In this document: positions 1-9,958 of the stretch, piece after piece
How positions within the stretch are numbered: position 1 is the stretch's first letter
How the letters are laid out: each line of letters starts with the position of its first letter
Assembly (NCBI GenBank): GCA_029239355.1
Contig: JAQZAZ010000040.1
Coordinates: 1 to 36,655 of the forward strand
Length of the DNA stretch: 36,655 bases
Reading direction: 5' to 3'
Origin: Sphingobacterium sp.
GTDB lineage: Bacteria > Bacteroidota > Bacteroidia > Sphingobacteriales > Sphingobacteriaceae
Position numbers and translations under genes: made by a program
The notes under the pieces: model-generated
Databases searched by the model: none
Seen by the model: only the letters and a program-made list of their open reading frames with translations
Told to the model about the DNA's origin: nothing

Positions 1-1554
1 TAAAAGTGTAAAGGTGCTGTTGCTCTCTGAAACAGTTGATCTGGCCATCACTTTAAATTTCTTCAATCCAACAACTTTGGAACTGTATATCGCTGGAGCG
101 GAAGCCAAGGCAATATTGGTATGTTCACTCCAATGATGTACCCATGAAATCAGTTCATCAACACTTTTGTCATTGACCGTATGTGGGTCTATCAGTCGGG
201 AGGCCCATGCTTGCTCACTGAGCAACTTGTCTATCGCATACGCATAAGCACAGAAATCAGGGTATGCTTTCGATCCAAAACCGAGAACAGAGAAATTAAT
301 CGACTGCTTCTGTGGATGGGCCAATAATTTTTTTTCAAACTGAGTCGCATTAGAAGGTGCTGTTCCCAATCCATAGGTAGAAGTAAACAGCAAAAGATGT
401 TTTGCTGTTGGAAAGCGCTGATATTGATTCAACCCGAGTAAAAGTGATTTTTTACCGTCTGCCAATAGCTGTTTGTGAATCTGATTGGCAAAAAACAAGG
501 TACTACCATTTTCTGTACCAACGAGAATAATAATTTCGGCATCGGCAGCCTTATACTTATTCTTAATCTTTGTCCGTGTACGTTTGAACGTTATGACAAA
601 ACCTGTATAAATAAAAAAGACAATATTTAAGGACGCAAGACCTAAAATGATGGCCCATATCATGTTGGTTTTACCTGTATGGAGATCAAGAGAAAGTTGT
701 TCGGTCAGTGCAGTAAAAGGATACTTAACTTCTTTATGTACAGAACCGTTCAGCTGATTTACTGTCAACTCCCGATCTTTCAGCTTGAGAACATAATATT
801 CATCAGGATCACCTTCCATAAAAGGAAATTCCAACTTCACAACATCGTTGAGCTTCGTTGTTTTGAAGATCTGAAAATCAGCTATCGCGAGTTCAGTTGT
901 CTCATTTTCCTTGACCGGGTATTCAACCGTCTGATTCGTCTTCTTTAACAGTTCGATACGAACCATAAATAAATAGGTTCCGGTCAAAGCCAAAATTAAA
1001 ATAGGTATCAGAAATAACCTTCCCGAGACCACATGGAAATATTGTGCAAAAAAGTCGCGGTTGATCTTGGCGAAGAAATGTCGAACACCCTGTTGGCGTT
1101 TGATAATCAATACCAATCCTGAAATTGTGATCAAAAATAACAGGAAAGAAGCTACGCCGATAATAATACGTCCCGTCACCTTTAAGAATAAGGAACGATG
1201 TAGGGCAGTAATCCATTGAACAAATTGCGTTTTGTTCTTTTGTGCGCCGAGATATTTACCAGTTTGAGGATCAATATACCCCTTTACGGTATTTCCATCA
1301 GCATCTATAGCGTCAATGCTCACAAATTGATTGTGATCGACCGAAATTTCAATAATCTCCGGATAAACCTTTCGCAGACCAGCTATGGTCTGCGAAAGAT
1401 CTAAAGAATCTATATTTTCTATGCGATAAGAAGGTATTTTTTCATTGACAGCATCAATTGCCAAAATTACCCCAGTGACCGATAATAAAAGTAAAAAGAC
1501 AGAAGAAACAAGCGCTAAGGCTAAATGTCCATACCTCCAGACAGATACCAGCAT
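1..1554 (-). CDS. PepSY-domain membrane flavodoxin reductase (partial, cut by left edge)
   Basis: The reading frame is open from an ATG at 1554 to base 1 (518 codons seen) and runs off the window. It has PepSY_TM-type architecture: about four TM helices (residues ~12-34, 127-152, 180-198, 298-323) with a periplasmic PepSY-like loop between the third and fourth. Histidines near membrane edges (H10, H119, H175, H292) are candidate haem ligands. After the last helix comes a basic stretch and then a cytosolic flavodoxin domain from ~339, with the FMN-loop motif VGTENGST and the later FTSTYGLG. Family knowledge predicts an FAD/NAD(P)H reductase module in the missing C-terminus. The likely role is moving electrons from cytosolic NAD(P)H across the membrane, as in siderophore or iron reduction. 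It starts 5 bp after the DUF2271 gene and is last in that operon as far as visible. The exact substrate cannot be read. Confidence 0.85.
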   Translation of the reverse strand, partial: MLVSVWRYGHLALALVSSVFLLLLSVTGVILAIDAVNEKIPSYRIENIDSLDLSQTIAGLRKVYPEIIEISVDHNQFVSIDAIDADGNTVKGYIDPQTGKYLGAQKNKTQFVQWITALHRSLFLKVTGRIIIGVASFLLFLITISGLVLIIKRQQGVRHFFAKINRDFFAQYFHVVSGRLFLIPILILALTGTYLFMVRIELLKKTNQTVEYPVKENETTELAIADFQIFKTTKLNDVVKLEFPFMEGDPDEYYVLKLKDRELTVNQLNGSVHKEVKYPFTALTEQLSLDLHTGKTNMIWAIILGLASLNIVFFIYTGFVITFKRTRTKIKNKYKAADAEIIILVGTENGSTLFFANQIHKQLLADGKKSLLLGLNQYQRFPTAKHLLLFTSTYGLGTAPSNATQFEKKLLAHPQKQSINFSVLGFGSKAYPDFCAYAYAIDKLLSEQAWASRLIDPHTVNDKSVDELISWVHHWSEHTNIALASAPAIYSSKVVGLKKFKVMARSTVSESNSTFTLL

Positions 1555-1559
1555 TTTTC

Positions 1560-2045
1560 TTATTGTACTTTGTTTAATTTGACCAACTTAATGTATCCTT
1601 TGCCACTCACTTTTTCAGTAATAGCCTCTTTTGTTAATGGAATTTCGACATCTGCAGTATGATATTTCTGTTCTTCTACCGCAGATTCAAAGCGAAGTTT
1701 ATACCCTTTATTGAATTTGGACTCATCAATTTCCAGTGTACGCATGGCGCGGTCGCCGCCACTAACAGAAGCCCCAGTTACAGCGCTGAGTTTTTCTTTG
1801 GTTTTGGTCTGAAATTTATACCATTCTTTTAGGGTGTTATACCATTGCTTGTCCGGTCCAAGTACGGCAAGTGTTTTTTCGTATGCTCCTTTCGGATTAA
1901 TCAGAGAAATAACAACATAAGCCCCCTCTCCCGTGTAAGCGTTCATTTGGATCATACATTTATACTTACCCGTCTGGGCAAATGTACTTACAGAAATTAC
2001 TGATAACAAAAGTGTGATTAGCGCGATCTTAACTATAGTATTCAT
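1560..2045 (-). CDS. DUF2271-type secreted protein with flavinylation-like TGAS motif
   Basis: A 161-residue protein with a clear Sec signal peptide (residues 1-23, cleavage likely after TFA) and a single small beta-rich domain that I recognise as DUF2271. The segment S87-A-V-T-G-A-S93 resembles the ApbE flavinylation consensus Dgx(S/T)GA(T/S), with Ser in place of the leading Asp. From memory, DUF2271 proteins have been proposed as targets of covalent flavin attachment next to PepSY proteins. The gene sits 4 bp after the ankyrin gene and 5 bp before the PepSY-flavodoxin gene, so it is almost certainly co-transcribed. It may be the periplasmic electron acceptor of the PepSY reductase. The family call is firm; the flavin role is inference. 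No apbE gene is visible here. Confidence 0.8.
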   Translation of the reverse strand: MNTIVKIALITLLLSVISVSTFAQTGKYKCMIQMNAYTGEGAYVVISLINPKGAYEKTLAVLGPDKQWYNTLKEWYKFQTKTKEKLSAVTGASVSGGDRAMRTLEIDESKFNKGYKLRFESAVEEQKYHTADVEIPLTKEAITEKVSGKGYIKLVKLNKVQ

Positions 2046-2049
2046 CTTA

Positions 2050-3561
2050 TTATTTTAAAAAGTCCAACTGCACATTTCCTTTTGACAAAAAGTCATTTTC
2101 TTTTGCCAAATCATATGCTGTCTCATCAAATTCAGTTTTCAATTCTTTTTTTGCTCCCAAAGCAACCAGTGTTTTCAATAAAGAATCGTCTTTGGCGATC
2201 AAAGCGGCTTTATGCAGCGCAGTGGTGCCCTCTTTATCCTGTGCATTGATATCTACCCCCAATTCACTTGCTTTCTGAATGAGGTTTGTGCTTTCTTTAG
2301 CGACAGCAAGATGATAGAGTGTGCTACCGTTTTTCTGTGGTGCGACAACATCCAGCCCTCCAGCTTTAAGTACACCTAATTTTTCTTTAAAATCATCTAT
2401 CGGTGAGTTATTGGACTGAGCGCGTTGTGGCGGACGACCTCCCTGCTGTGCTTCTTTAAAAGAATTGAACCAGTAAACAGCCAAGTTGTTACCATCTTTG
2501 TCCAATAATTTGGCATCGGCACCGTTTTTTATCAAGAGCGCTGCAATCTCAGCAGAGCCACTACCGATAGCTTTAGTCAATGCAGATTCCCCTTTCTCAT
2601 TCACGGCGTTCACATTCTTTGCTTTTGAAAGCAGTAACGCTACTAATTTCGCATCTTTGCCGTTGGCGGCAATCATAAGGGCGGTATTACCTTCGTTATC
2701 CGCCTTCGCTACCTCAACTCCCTTATCCAGAACGTAATTGATCACTGCCATATCCGGACGGCGAACCAGCGCATGTAACAAGGTCGCACCATCTTTATTT
2801 ACGGCTTTGGGATCCAATTTCAACTTTTCAACCAAATAGGTATACGTTTCCAATCCATTCGATACCTGCCTGGATCCTTGTGTAGCAAAAAATAAGGCAT
2901 TGTTTGTTGGTTTTATACCACGGGCAATCAACTTCTCCACTAATTCCATATTGCCCAACTTAGCAGCGTAATCAGTTACAGTACGTCCATATTCATCTTT
3001 ATCTTGGATGGAAAGCCCCTTGTTGATAAAATAATCGGTCAGCGTAAGATCTCTGTCAGCGGAAGCTGCAAGCATCATTAACGTGGCGCCACCCTCGTAT
3101 TTCTGTTTTGGGTTTATTCCTGCTTTAAATAAAGCATCGTAAACAGCGGTGTTGGTATTTCCCGTCGACGCAGCATACGCTATAATCGGATAGCCATGAC
3201 TATCCTGATAGTTGACATCGGAACCTTTTTCAATTAAATAATCCACCAATTCGGCATTGCCACTTGAAGCAGCCCAATGCAAATAACTCCGACTATGATG
3301 TGTTTTCTTTGAGACACTGTTTCCTTCCTGTTCGATCATGAACTTGACAACATCTGTCGGTGCTCCATTGAGGATAGCCATCGTTACGGGATCAAAAGAT
3401 GCCGCATTAGGTTGTGAAGGGCTATTCCCTTTTGTAATTTCTCCCTTAACCGTAACCAGAGTAGGTTTACTTTTCCAAAACTCCCCATCCATTAATGAAT
3501 TTGTCTGTGCCTGGGCATAAGATGCCACAAAAAGTAAAGCTGCTAAAAGTGTCTTTTTCAT
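2050..3561 (-). CDS. Secreted ankyrin-repeat protein
   Basis: I chose the ATG at 3561 because it opens directly into a signal peptide ([18 protein letters not shown]); an upstream in-frame extension has no such sense. The mature part of the 503-residue protein is about ten ankyrin repeats. Typical pieces are [22 protein letters not shown], split here as [11 protein letters not shown] and [11 protein letters not shown] near the N-terminus, and [20 protein letters not shown] in the middle. A less regular insert rich in Gln, Arg and Pro ([15 protein letters not shown]) interrupts the array about two thirds along. Ankyrin repeats bind proteins, so this is probably a periplasmic scaffold. It is first in the operon with the DUF2271 and PepSY-reductase genes, which suggests a partner within that electron-transfer module. 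No catalytic domain is seen. Confidence 0.85.
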   Translation of the reverse strand: MKKTLLAALLFVASYAQAQTNSLMDGEFWKSKPTLVTVKGEITKGNSPSQPNAASFDPVTMAILNGAPTDVVKFMIEQEGNSVSKKTHHSRSYLHWAASSGNAELVDYLIEKGSDVNYQDSHGYPIIAYAASTGNTNTAVYDALFKAGINPKQKYEGGATLMMLAASADRDLTLTDYFINKGLSIQDKDEYGRTVTDYAAKLGNMELVEKLIARGIKPTNNALFFATQGSRQVSNGLETYTYLVEKLKLDPKAVNKDGATLLHALVRRPDMAVINYVLDKGVEVAKADNEGNTALMIAANGKDAKLVALLLSKAKNVNAVNEKGESALTKAIGSGSAEIAALLIKNGADAKLLDKDGNNLAVYWFNSFKEAQQGGRPPQRAQSNNSPIDDFKEKLGVLKAGGLDVVAPQKNGSTLYHLAVAKESTNLIQKASELGVDINAQDKEGTTALHKAALIAKDDSLLKTLVALGAKKELKTEFDETAYDLAKENDFLSKGNVQLDFLK

Positions 3562-3868
3562 TAGAACGTATTTTTTATTGGTAATGAAGCTATCTTGAGC
3601 AATCGCTATTCCTATCACGATGTATGAATATCGCCTAAACTCATGCTACCTTCCGTTGAATAAAATGTATTTAAACAAAAGAATCAATTGCTTATTTAAA
3701 TTAATTCTAAATTACTGCAAATCTAGAAAATATTCCGATACTAAAAAATTAATACGGACTAAATTTATCCAATATGATCCACTAAAGTTTTTTTCAGGCT
3801 GAGCAAGATCAACTTGCAAATCCAACAAAATAATCTTAGTTTACTTTGACAACAAAAGAACAAAAGCA
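3562..3868. other. Divergent intergenic region between ankyrin and hydrolase genes
   Basis: About 307 bp of AT-rich DNA between divergent genes must hold promoters for both directions. A minus-strand TAGATTTG at 3718-3725 fits the Bacteroidota -7 consensus TAnnTTTG but lacks a clear TTG about 19-21 bp upstream and lies ~157 bp from the ankyrin start. No convincing plus-strand promoter, Fur box or RNA gene was found. Confidence 0.35.
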
Positions 3869-4816
3869 ATGAATACGGTATCATCCAGTCGTTTTTCGAT
3901 AAATTCTTTTGCGGGTAAAGCAACCCACAATCTCTTCTACAGCATATATAAACCTGTAGACCAACCGGTAATAGCGACAATATTGATTGTCCATGGTATG
4001 CAGGAACACAGCGGACGGTATCAGCTACTTGCAGAACATTTGTCCGACCGGGGTTTCGCTGTACTTACCTATGATCAATTGGGCCATGGAAAAACGGCAG
4101 CAAATACTGATGGATTAGGTTATTTTCAACAATCTGATCCGGCGGAGCAGCTCGTCTCGGACGCAATAAGGATGAGTGAAATGATACAACAGTCCTATCC
4201 AGATTACCCCCATTTTATATTGGGGCATTCCATGGGATCTTTTGTCACCCGTTGTGTCTTACAACAAGCTGGCGATCGCTTTAAAGGGGCCATAATCATG
4301 GGAACCGGGGCGCGACAAAAGGGATCCACAGCTTTTCGTATGCTATTGGCGGTGCTCAATTCTTTTGCACCAAAAAAACGTAGTCGATTGATCAATAGTC
4401 TGTTCGACAAACGCAATAATGCACGGTTTAAGGATGAACTCAACCAGAATAACAGCAATTGGCTAAGTGTCAACAAAGCGAATCGTATTGCTTGTATCGA
4501 AGATCCATTATGTGGTGGTTTATTTACAAACAATGGCTTTTATACGGTATTGAGTTTATCGCTACGGGCGACAGATAATGAGCGCAACAAATGCATCCCG
4601 AATAACTTACCCTTATTATTTATAAGCGGACAGGATGATCCTATTGGGGACTTCGGGAACGGACTGAAGCAAACAGTCACGCAATTGCGCCTGCAGGGAA
4701 AGACAGATATCACCGTAAAAGTCTACGCAGGAATGCGTCACGAAATAATCCATGAAGATTGCAGGGAAGATACCTTCCAATTTATCGATCTGTGGCTTGA
4801 TCAGCATTTAAGTTAA
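3869..4816 (+). CDS. Alpha/beta hydrolase, monoacylglycerol-lipase/S33 type
   Basis: A 315-residue cytosolic alpha/beta hydrolase without signal peptide. The oxyanion-loop motif VHGMQEHSGRY (41-51) and the LGHGKT motif (71-76) are typical of the Hydrolase_4 (monoacylglycerol lipase/lysophospholipase-like) subgroup. The nucleophile elbow GHSMGS puts the catalytic Ser at 121. The acid is probably D256 or D257 in SGQDDPIG, and the base H291 in GMRHEIIHE. A variable lid lies between ~150 and 240. Such enzymes cleave carboxylic esters of glycerol or similar lipids; the substrate cannot be told from sequence. It stands alone, convergent with the GH43 gene 71 bp downstream. I see no terminator in that short gap. 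Confidence 0.85.
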   Translation: MNTVSSSRFSINSFAGKATHNLFYSIYKPVDQPVIATILIVHGMQEHSGRYQLLAEHLSDRGFAVLTYDQLGHGKTAANTDGLGYFQQSDPAEQLVSDAIRMSEMIQQSYPDYPHFILGHSMGSFVTRCVLQQAGDRFKGAIIMGTGARQKGSTAFRMLLAVLNSFAPKKRSRLINSLFDKRNNARFKDELNQNNSNWLSVNKANRIACIEDPLCGGLFTNNGFYTVLSLSLRATDNERNKCIPNNLPLLFISGQDDPIGDFGNGLKQTVTQLRLQGKTDITVKVYAGMRHEIIHEDCREDTFQFIDLWLDQHLS

Positions 4817-4887
4817 TCGCCAACAATCCCATCTCTAGAACTGCCTCGATTGCACAGGACAGATTACAATTGGCAGCTATTCAGCTA

Positions 4888-5982
4888 TTACTTAAATATT
4901 GGAGCCACTTTTTCAGTAGCACTGCTCGTTGCTCCTTCAATCGTAGGCCAATCCTCCTTCCAGATTACTCTATCCAATAAGAGCATGCGGCGATTACCGC
5001 CAGTAGAAACGCGCGGTTGTTTGGGATCCATAGCATGATAAAGCAACCAGTCATTGCCCTGTTCATCGCTTATAACCCGGGAGGTATGTCCTGTCCCAAC
5101 AAATCTCTCGTTTCCTCTCAGCAACAAAGTTCCGCTTCCTCTTTGGGTTAAATCGCGTCCTTCCTGATCCAAATAAGGGCCCTTCAAATTTTTTGATCGG
5201 CCAACGAGTACGTGGTAGCTACTTTTTTCACCTTCACAACAGGAGCCCTTTGAACCAATAAAATAATAGTAGTCTTTCCTTTTATGAATCACAACAGCTT
5301 CAAAGTCACCTGCGGCAACTTTAAATTTTTTATCCAAATCTGGTATTTGGGTTCCATCAGCATTCAAAGGTACTCCATAGGTACCTTGCGTAACGGCATC
5401 ACTAAAACTTCCCCAAAAGAGGTAATTATGCTCCTTCTCCTTAAAAAAATAGGGATCTATCGAGTTAGGCACATTGATCGTCTTGCTATCGAACAGCTTG
5501 CCCCTATCCACAAATGGGCCTTCCGGCTTGTCCGCGATCGCCACACCAATACCGGGATTGGGGTCGCCCCAAGTTGAATAAGCATAGTACATCAGGTATC
5601 TTCCATTCAATAAAACCACATCCGGCGCCCAGATCCCACCTTGTGGCTTCCAGTCCGGTTTGATGGAAAATGCCGTCCCGATCCAGGTCCAATGCACCAG
5701 GTCTTTTGACCGCAAAATGGAAACTAAACGCTGCCCCTTACCATCCCCCCAGTTGTCAGCTGTTCCATACGCATAAAATAATTTATTCTGGGGATTCCGG
5801 ACCACGGTAGGATCCGCAAGTATCGGTTCAAAGACAGGATTTATATAGGTCTTGTTTTGTACCGATGACTGACCAATCTGGGCAGCTTGTTGAACTGAGC
5901 CTGAAGAACTCCCACACGAGTTCAACAGGCTCAGTATCAAAACTACTAAAGTGAAACACCTCAACAACATTGATTGCAGCAT
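4888..5982 (-). CDS. Glycoside hydrolase family 43 lipoprotein (arabinanase/arabinofuranosidase-like)
   Basis: The ATG at 5982 opens a 364-residue protein; a TTG 9 bp upstream is a less likely start. A type II signal peptide ends in lipobox LNSC (Cys23), so it is probably membrane-anchored. The five-bladed GH43 propeller shows the usual three acids: base D57 in ILADPTVV, pKa-modulating D176 in SIDPYFF, and general acid E228 in GDFEAVVIHKRK, followed by YYYFIGSKGSCCEG. GGIWAPDV near 116 is also typical. GH43 enzymes mostly cut alpha-L-arabinofuranosyl or beta-xylosyl bonds, and the sequence resembles endo-arabinanase-like members. It follows the GH2 gene by about 21 bp, so it is the last gene of the GH127-GH2-GH43 operon. 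Exact specificity is open. Confidence 0.85.
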   Translation of the reverse strand: MLQSMLLRCFTLVVLILSLLNSCGSSSGSVQQAAQIGQSSVQNKTYINPVFEPILADPTVVRNPQNKLFYAYGTADNWGDGKGQRLVSILRSKDLVHWTWIGTAFSIKPDWKPQGGIWAPDVVLLNGRYLMYYAYSTWGDPNPGIGVAIADKPEGPFVDRGKLFDSKTINVPNSIDPYFFKEKEHNYLFWGSFSDAVTQGTYGVPLNADGTQIPDLDKKFKVAAGDFEAVVIHKRKDYYYFIGSKGSCCEGEKSSYHVLVGRSKNLKGPYLDQEGRDLTQRGSGTLLLRGNERFVGTGHTSRVISDEQGNDWLLYHAMDPKQPRVSTGGNRRMLLLDRVIWKEDWPTIEGATSSATEKVAPIFK

Positions 5983-6003
5983 GTTTGTCAATTTAGGGTA
6001 AAA

Positions 6004-7848
6004 TTACTTAGTTGGCGCATAATACAACGCCTGATGAGCAGCGTTTAATTCTGCTTCAGGCATTTTAACGACTTTACGATCATACGTCATCAAACCATTT
6101 GTTTCCACCTCCACGTCGGTGGTCTGTGTATAAACCCCTGCCGACAATCCCATAGGAATTAGTCTTGTCAAATCTCGGATCAATTGTTTGTAGCGTTCAA
6201 GAAGTTCTGCTTTATTTTTAAAGCTTTGGTACCCCCAGTTGTCCTTTTGTTGCCAAGAATGACCATCTATTGGAAGTCCTAAGCCACCAAATTCACCCAA
6301 TGCTAATACCTGTTTTGCACCAAATAATTTTGGATCGGGCATTGCCGCATCAGGATAATTATGTATATCCAATATATGGCCTGTCTCCATAAAATTACCA
6401 CCACTGGCGCTATTTACCAAACGGGATGGATCATTGGCCATCGTCCATGCTGTAATTTCTTTCGTTTTAAATTGTCCCCAAGCTTCATTAAAAGGTACCC
6501 AAATCACAATGCTCGGATAATTATGCAAAACTTCCATGATGCTCTTCCACTCTTTTCTATAGTAGCCCTCAGACTCCTGTGAACGTACTTTATCCCGATT
6601 TCCACCGGATATTTTTCCGGGTTGCATATCCCAATGATTTCCGCCCAGATCACCGCTTGGCATGTCTTGCCAGACAAGCATACCGATACTGTCACAGTAG
6701 CGATACCAACGTGCTGGCTCAACTTTAATATGCTTACGGATCATATTAAACCCCATTTCTTTTGTCTTAATCACATCAAACTTTAGGGCTTCATCCGTAG
6801 GCGCTGTATGCAACCCATCGGGCCACCAACCTTGATCAAGTGGTCCATATTGGAAGGTAAACTTATTGTTCAAAAGGAGCCGCTGTATTCCGTTTTCGTC
6901 TTTTCCCATTGAAATTTTACGCATCGCGAAATAGCTTCTTGCTTGGTCAATGACCTTCCCTTTGCGAACTAACTGAATTTCTAAATCATAAAGCTTCGGA
7001 TTATTGGGTGACCAGGATTCCAAATTCGGCACAGCAAGCTCGAAAGCCGTATTTGGCTGCCCCACCTGTTCTTTAATAACCTGAGTTCCGTTTAGTGCCC
7101 GCACTTTAATTTCATCACCGGCCTGGCTACCTGCTACTGTCGCTTGAAAGGCTAGTACTCCTTCATCCAACCGCGGCGTCTGCTTTGTTGTCACGATATA
7201 GGATTGTGGTACGCTTTCCAGCCATACTGTTTGCCATATACCGGTAACTGGTGTATACCAAATACCATTCGGACGTTTGACCTGTTTGCCCCTAGGCTGT
7301 GGACCATCGTCCGTAGGATCCCATACACGTAGGGCGATTTCCTGTTTGGCTCCCTTTTTGAGAAAACGGGTCACATCCATCGAAAAAGGATCAAAACCAC
7401 CTTCATGCCTACCCACCAACTGATTATTTACGTATACATCACATTGCCAGTCTACAGCACCAAAATGGAGCAAGACATTATTTTTGTTGACCGACTTGTC
7501 CAAGGTAATCGTGTTGCTATACCATAATGCTTTATCTTTACCAACTTCCTTACCAACACCTGAAAGTGCAGATTCTACCGCAAAAGGCACTAGGATATTT
7601 CCGTCCCACTGTTTAGGAATTTCATTTGCGTTAACTGGAGTAATGGCATATTTCCATAAGCCGTTTAAATTTTGCCAGTTATTTGTCCGCACCAGTTGTG
7701 GTCTAGGATATTCCGGATGTGGTTTCTGTGGAGTCACTTTTTCACCCCATGAGGTCAATATGTGATCGCCTACCGGCTTCCATTCCTGCGCAAAATTCAA
7801 TTGTGCAGCCATCATCAGACTGGCAAAAAATAAGGTTTTCTTCATCAT
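6004..7848 (-). CDS. Glycoside hydrolase family 2 (beta-galactosidase/beta-glucuronidase-like), secreted
   Basis: A 614-residue protein with a Sec signal peptide (MMKKTLFFASLMMAAQLNFA). It has the GH2 order: an N-terminal jelly-roll sugar-binding domain (~50-215, with NWQNLNGLWKY and GGFDPFSMDVT), an Ig-like domain (~216-315), and a TIM barrel (~320-600). The acid/base is E455 in VPFNEAWGQ; the nucleophile is probably E519 in LALGEFGG. At ~610 residues it is much shorter than LacZ-type enzymes and has no C-terminal small domain. GH2 members release beta-linked galactose, glucuronate, mannose or, in some cases, arabinose; the specificity cannot be fixed here. It lies 32 bp after GH127 and ~21 bp before GH43, so it belongs to one operon aimed at the same glycan. 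Confidence 0.88.
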   Translation of the reverse strand: MMKKTLFFASLMMAAQLNFAQEWKPVGDHILTSWGEKVTPQKPHPEYPRPQLVRTNNWQNLNGLWKYAITPVNANEIPKQWDGNILVPFAVESALSGVGKEVGKDKALWYSNTITLDKSVNKNNVLLHFGAVDWQCDVYVNNQLVGRHEGGFDPFSMDVTRFLKKGAKQEIALRVWDPTDDGPQPRGKQVKRPNGIWYTPVTGIWQTVWLESVPQSYIVTTKQTPRLDEGVLAFQATVAGSQAGDEIKVRALNGTQVIKEQVGQPNTAFELAVPNLESWSPNNPKLYDLEIQLVRKGKVIDQARSYFAMRKISMGKDENGIQRLLLNNKFTFQYGPLDQGWWPDGLHTAPTDEALKFDVIKTKEMGFNMIRKHIKVEPARWYRYCDSIGMLVWQDMPSGDLGGNHWDMQPGKISGGNRDKVRSQESEGYYRKEWKSIMEVLHNYPSIVIWVPFNEAWGQFKTKEITAWTMANDPSRLVNSASGGNFMETGHILDIHNYPDAAMPDPKLFGAKQVLALGEFGGLGLPIDGHSWQQKDNWGYQSFKNKAELLERYKQLIRDLTRLIPMGLSAGVYTQTTDVEVETNGLMTYDRKVVKMPEAELNAAHQALYYAPTK

Positions 7849-7880
7849 AAAAAAAATCGTTATATCATTTATATCTTTAA

Positions 7881-9926
7881 TTACTTTACTGTTGGAAATG
7901 CTGCGATACGCAAACGGGCAGCCCCCATTGGAATCAATTCAACTTCTTGGACTGCTGCCTGACTTTCCACTGGGCTCAATGGCAATACACCGGTCAATCC
8001 ATTTTCATCTATTTTCCAGCTATCAATTCGTTTCGCTTTTACCAAAATGGAAATAGGTACCGCATCCGCTTCAAATGGAAAGGCATCTTTTGGCCACGCC
8101 CGTTTGACAACTTTCAATTGATCCGGAGCAAGCAATTCATTTTGGACAAGGCCATAATTCCAATCACTCACCGGGAGGATCTCATACGAAGGCCATTTGG
8201 TTGGGTCAGCGGTTTCCTGCCATTTTGAATCACCAATAGCCGAAGCTTTACTATCCTTTTTCACGTAATTCTCCTTAATCTTCAAGGCATAAGTCAATGG
8301 GCCCCGTTGGATGCTAACCGCATTTTTATTTGCCGTCCATGTATTCAATTTGATGGACATTGGCAGCAGCAGTTCGACCTGATCGCCATCGTTCCATTTT
8401 CTTTCAATCCGGATATATTTCGCCCCCGATTTAACGTTTTGTATCTTTCCATTAATTTTTACCTGTGCCTGTTTTGCCCAGGCAGGAACCCGCAAATAGA
8501 ACGGGAAATCAGCTGCCTTTCCATTCGTTCCTATTGTAAAGCGAATAGATTCTTCGAATGGATAATTGGAGGCTTGTTTAATCTGAATATTTTGATTATC
8601 GCCGACCTTGATATCCGCATTGGACGCGGCATACAATACTGCTGCAACACCATTGTCATTTGTCGCCATATACAGATGCTCGGCATAATACGGCCATCCT
8701 TGGCTATGGTTGTGTTGACAACAACGTGAACTAAAGGGATTCATCATCAAAAACGGACCGTTATTATCAATACCTGGAGCATGATTATGACTATCGCTAA
8801 TGCTCATATTTGGGCTAGTGATATAACGGAGCGCCTTGAAATCAGCTGTTACTGCTGCGGGATAGGTATTAAAAGCAACTTCTTCAGCGTGATCCGCCCA
8901 AAATGGATCCCCTGTGATTCCAAGAAGAATTTCATTTGAGGCCATCTGTTCGACCATACCACAAGTTTCGATACCTTGTCTAGGGTCCGTATATCCTGGA
9001 CGGGCATTTTCGTCGGCGCCAAACATTCCGCCCGGAACCTGACCAAATACCTGTCTGACGAAATTAAAATTGTCATAGGTTGCCTTCAGATCTTCAGTCG
9101 ACTGACTCTTGAGATAATAGGTTGCCGGCTCCCTAAAACACTGTGCAACATTGACATTGTGCCAATTCGGCAGATCACCTTTCTGACGCCAATTGGCGGT
9201 ATTTCGATGAATTTTATCTGCCAGATCCATCAACCATTCATTACCTTCGGTTCTATTATAGAGCCAATAGACAGATAGTAAATTGTCCCCACCGCGGCTA
9301 TTCTCCCAATAGTCTTTTAGAAAAAAGCTATCTGGTAAATTTGACTGCCATTTAAAGTAGTTGGTCATAAGGGATAAAACACGTTGATCAGTGCTATATT
9401 CGTAATAGGATTGTAAGCACCATAACATAAGCATATTACCCCATAGGTCAGGTTTATTGTTGCGCAAGATCAGGGGACCAAAGTAGCCATCAGGCCGTTG
9501 GCTCTTGATTGCTGCTTCCAACCATATTTTTGATTCGGCTATTATTTTAGAGTCTTTCAGAATATACCCCAGATTTGCATAACCTTTCAGCCAATAAGGG
9601 ACTTCCTCCCAACCGTAATCACCTTTCCCATTGGAGCTCAACCATGCATTATTTTTCTTTGATAACCATGCACTAATTTCACCCAGATGCCCGGTAAGAC
9701 CATTTTTCTGTAAATCCAAATATTTTCCCAACCAACCTTGCGGAACAATACTACCTACAGGCAATTTCAGCAAGACATTCTGTTTTAGTGGCAAACGATT
9801 GCTAACATAGTTTAGATTTTTACCTTCAATCGGCAATTGATCAACCGTGGTTACGGCATTGCTTTGCGCCGAACACAGAAAACAAATTCCAATGAAATAA
9901 GATAATAGGCCTATTTTTTTTATCAT
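7881..9926 (-). CDS. GH127-type (DUF1680) beta-L-arabinofuranosidase-like protein, secreted
   Basis: A 681-residue protein with a Sec signal peptide ending near CSAQ (residues 1-21). It matches the DUF1680/GH127-GH146 group: an (alpha/alpha)6 barrel followed by beta-sandwich domains. The metal/nucleophile set known for beta-L-arabinofuranosidase appears as E320-T-C322 (GIETCGMVEQ) and the pair C402-C403 (SSRCCQHN), with the expected spacing. Other supporting motifs are GYFGPL and VPGGMFGADENARPG. Family members remove beta-L-arabinofuranose, for example from hydroxyproline-rich glycoproteins or pectin side chains, using a Cys nucleophile. It is first in the GH127-GH2-GH43 operon and lies downstream of the epimerase terminator. 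A candidate -7 box lies 33 bp before the start. DUF1680 is diverse, so the exact substrate remains a prediction. Confidence 0.85.
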   Translation of the reverse strand: MIKKIGLLSYFIGICFLCSAQSNAVTTVDQLPIEGKNLNYVSNRLPLKQNVLLKLPVGSIVPQGWLGKYLDLQKNGLTGHLGEISAWLSKKNNAWLSSNGKGDYGWEEVPYWLKGYANLGYILKDSKIIAESKIWLEAAIKSQRPDGYFGPLILRNNKPDLWGNMLMLWCLQSYYEYSTDQRVLSLMTNYFKWQSNLPDSFFLKDYWENSRGGDNLLSVYWLYNRTEGNEWLMDLADKIHRNTANWRQKGDLPNWHNVNVAQCFREPATYYLKSQSTEDLKATYDNFNFVRQVFGQVPGGMFGADENARPGYTDPRQGIETCGMVEQMASNEILLGITGDPFWADHAEEVAFNTYPAAVTADFKALRYITSPNMSISDSHNHAPGIDNNGPFLMMNPFSSRCCQHNHSQGWPYYAEHLYMATNDNGVAAVLYAASNADIKVGDNQNIQIKQASNYPFEESIRFTIGTNGKAADFPFYLRVPAWAKQAQVKINGKIQNVKSGAKYIRIERKWNDGDQVELLLPMSIKLNTWTANKNAVSIQRGPLTYALKIKENYVKKDSKASAIGDSKWQETADPTKWPSYEILPVSDWNYGLVQNELLAPDQLKVVKRAWPKDAFPFEADAVPISILVKAKRIDSWKIDENGLTGVLPLSPVESQAAVQEVELIPMGAARLRIAAFPTVK

Positions 9927-9958
9927 TATTGGCTTGATTAGTTTTATAACTGATTATC

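Noticed and set aside
8307..8729. 140-codon open frame on the plus strand inside the GH127 gene
   Set aside because: It is fully antisense to a well-supported enzyme gene, has no domain, and its composition looks like a shadow frame.
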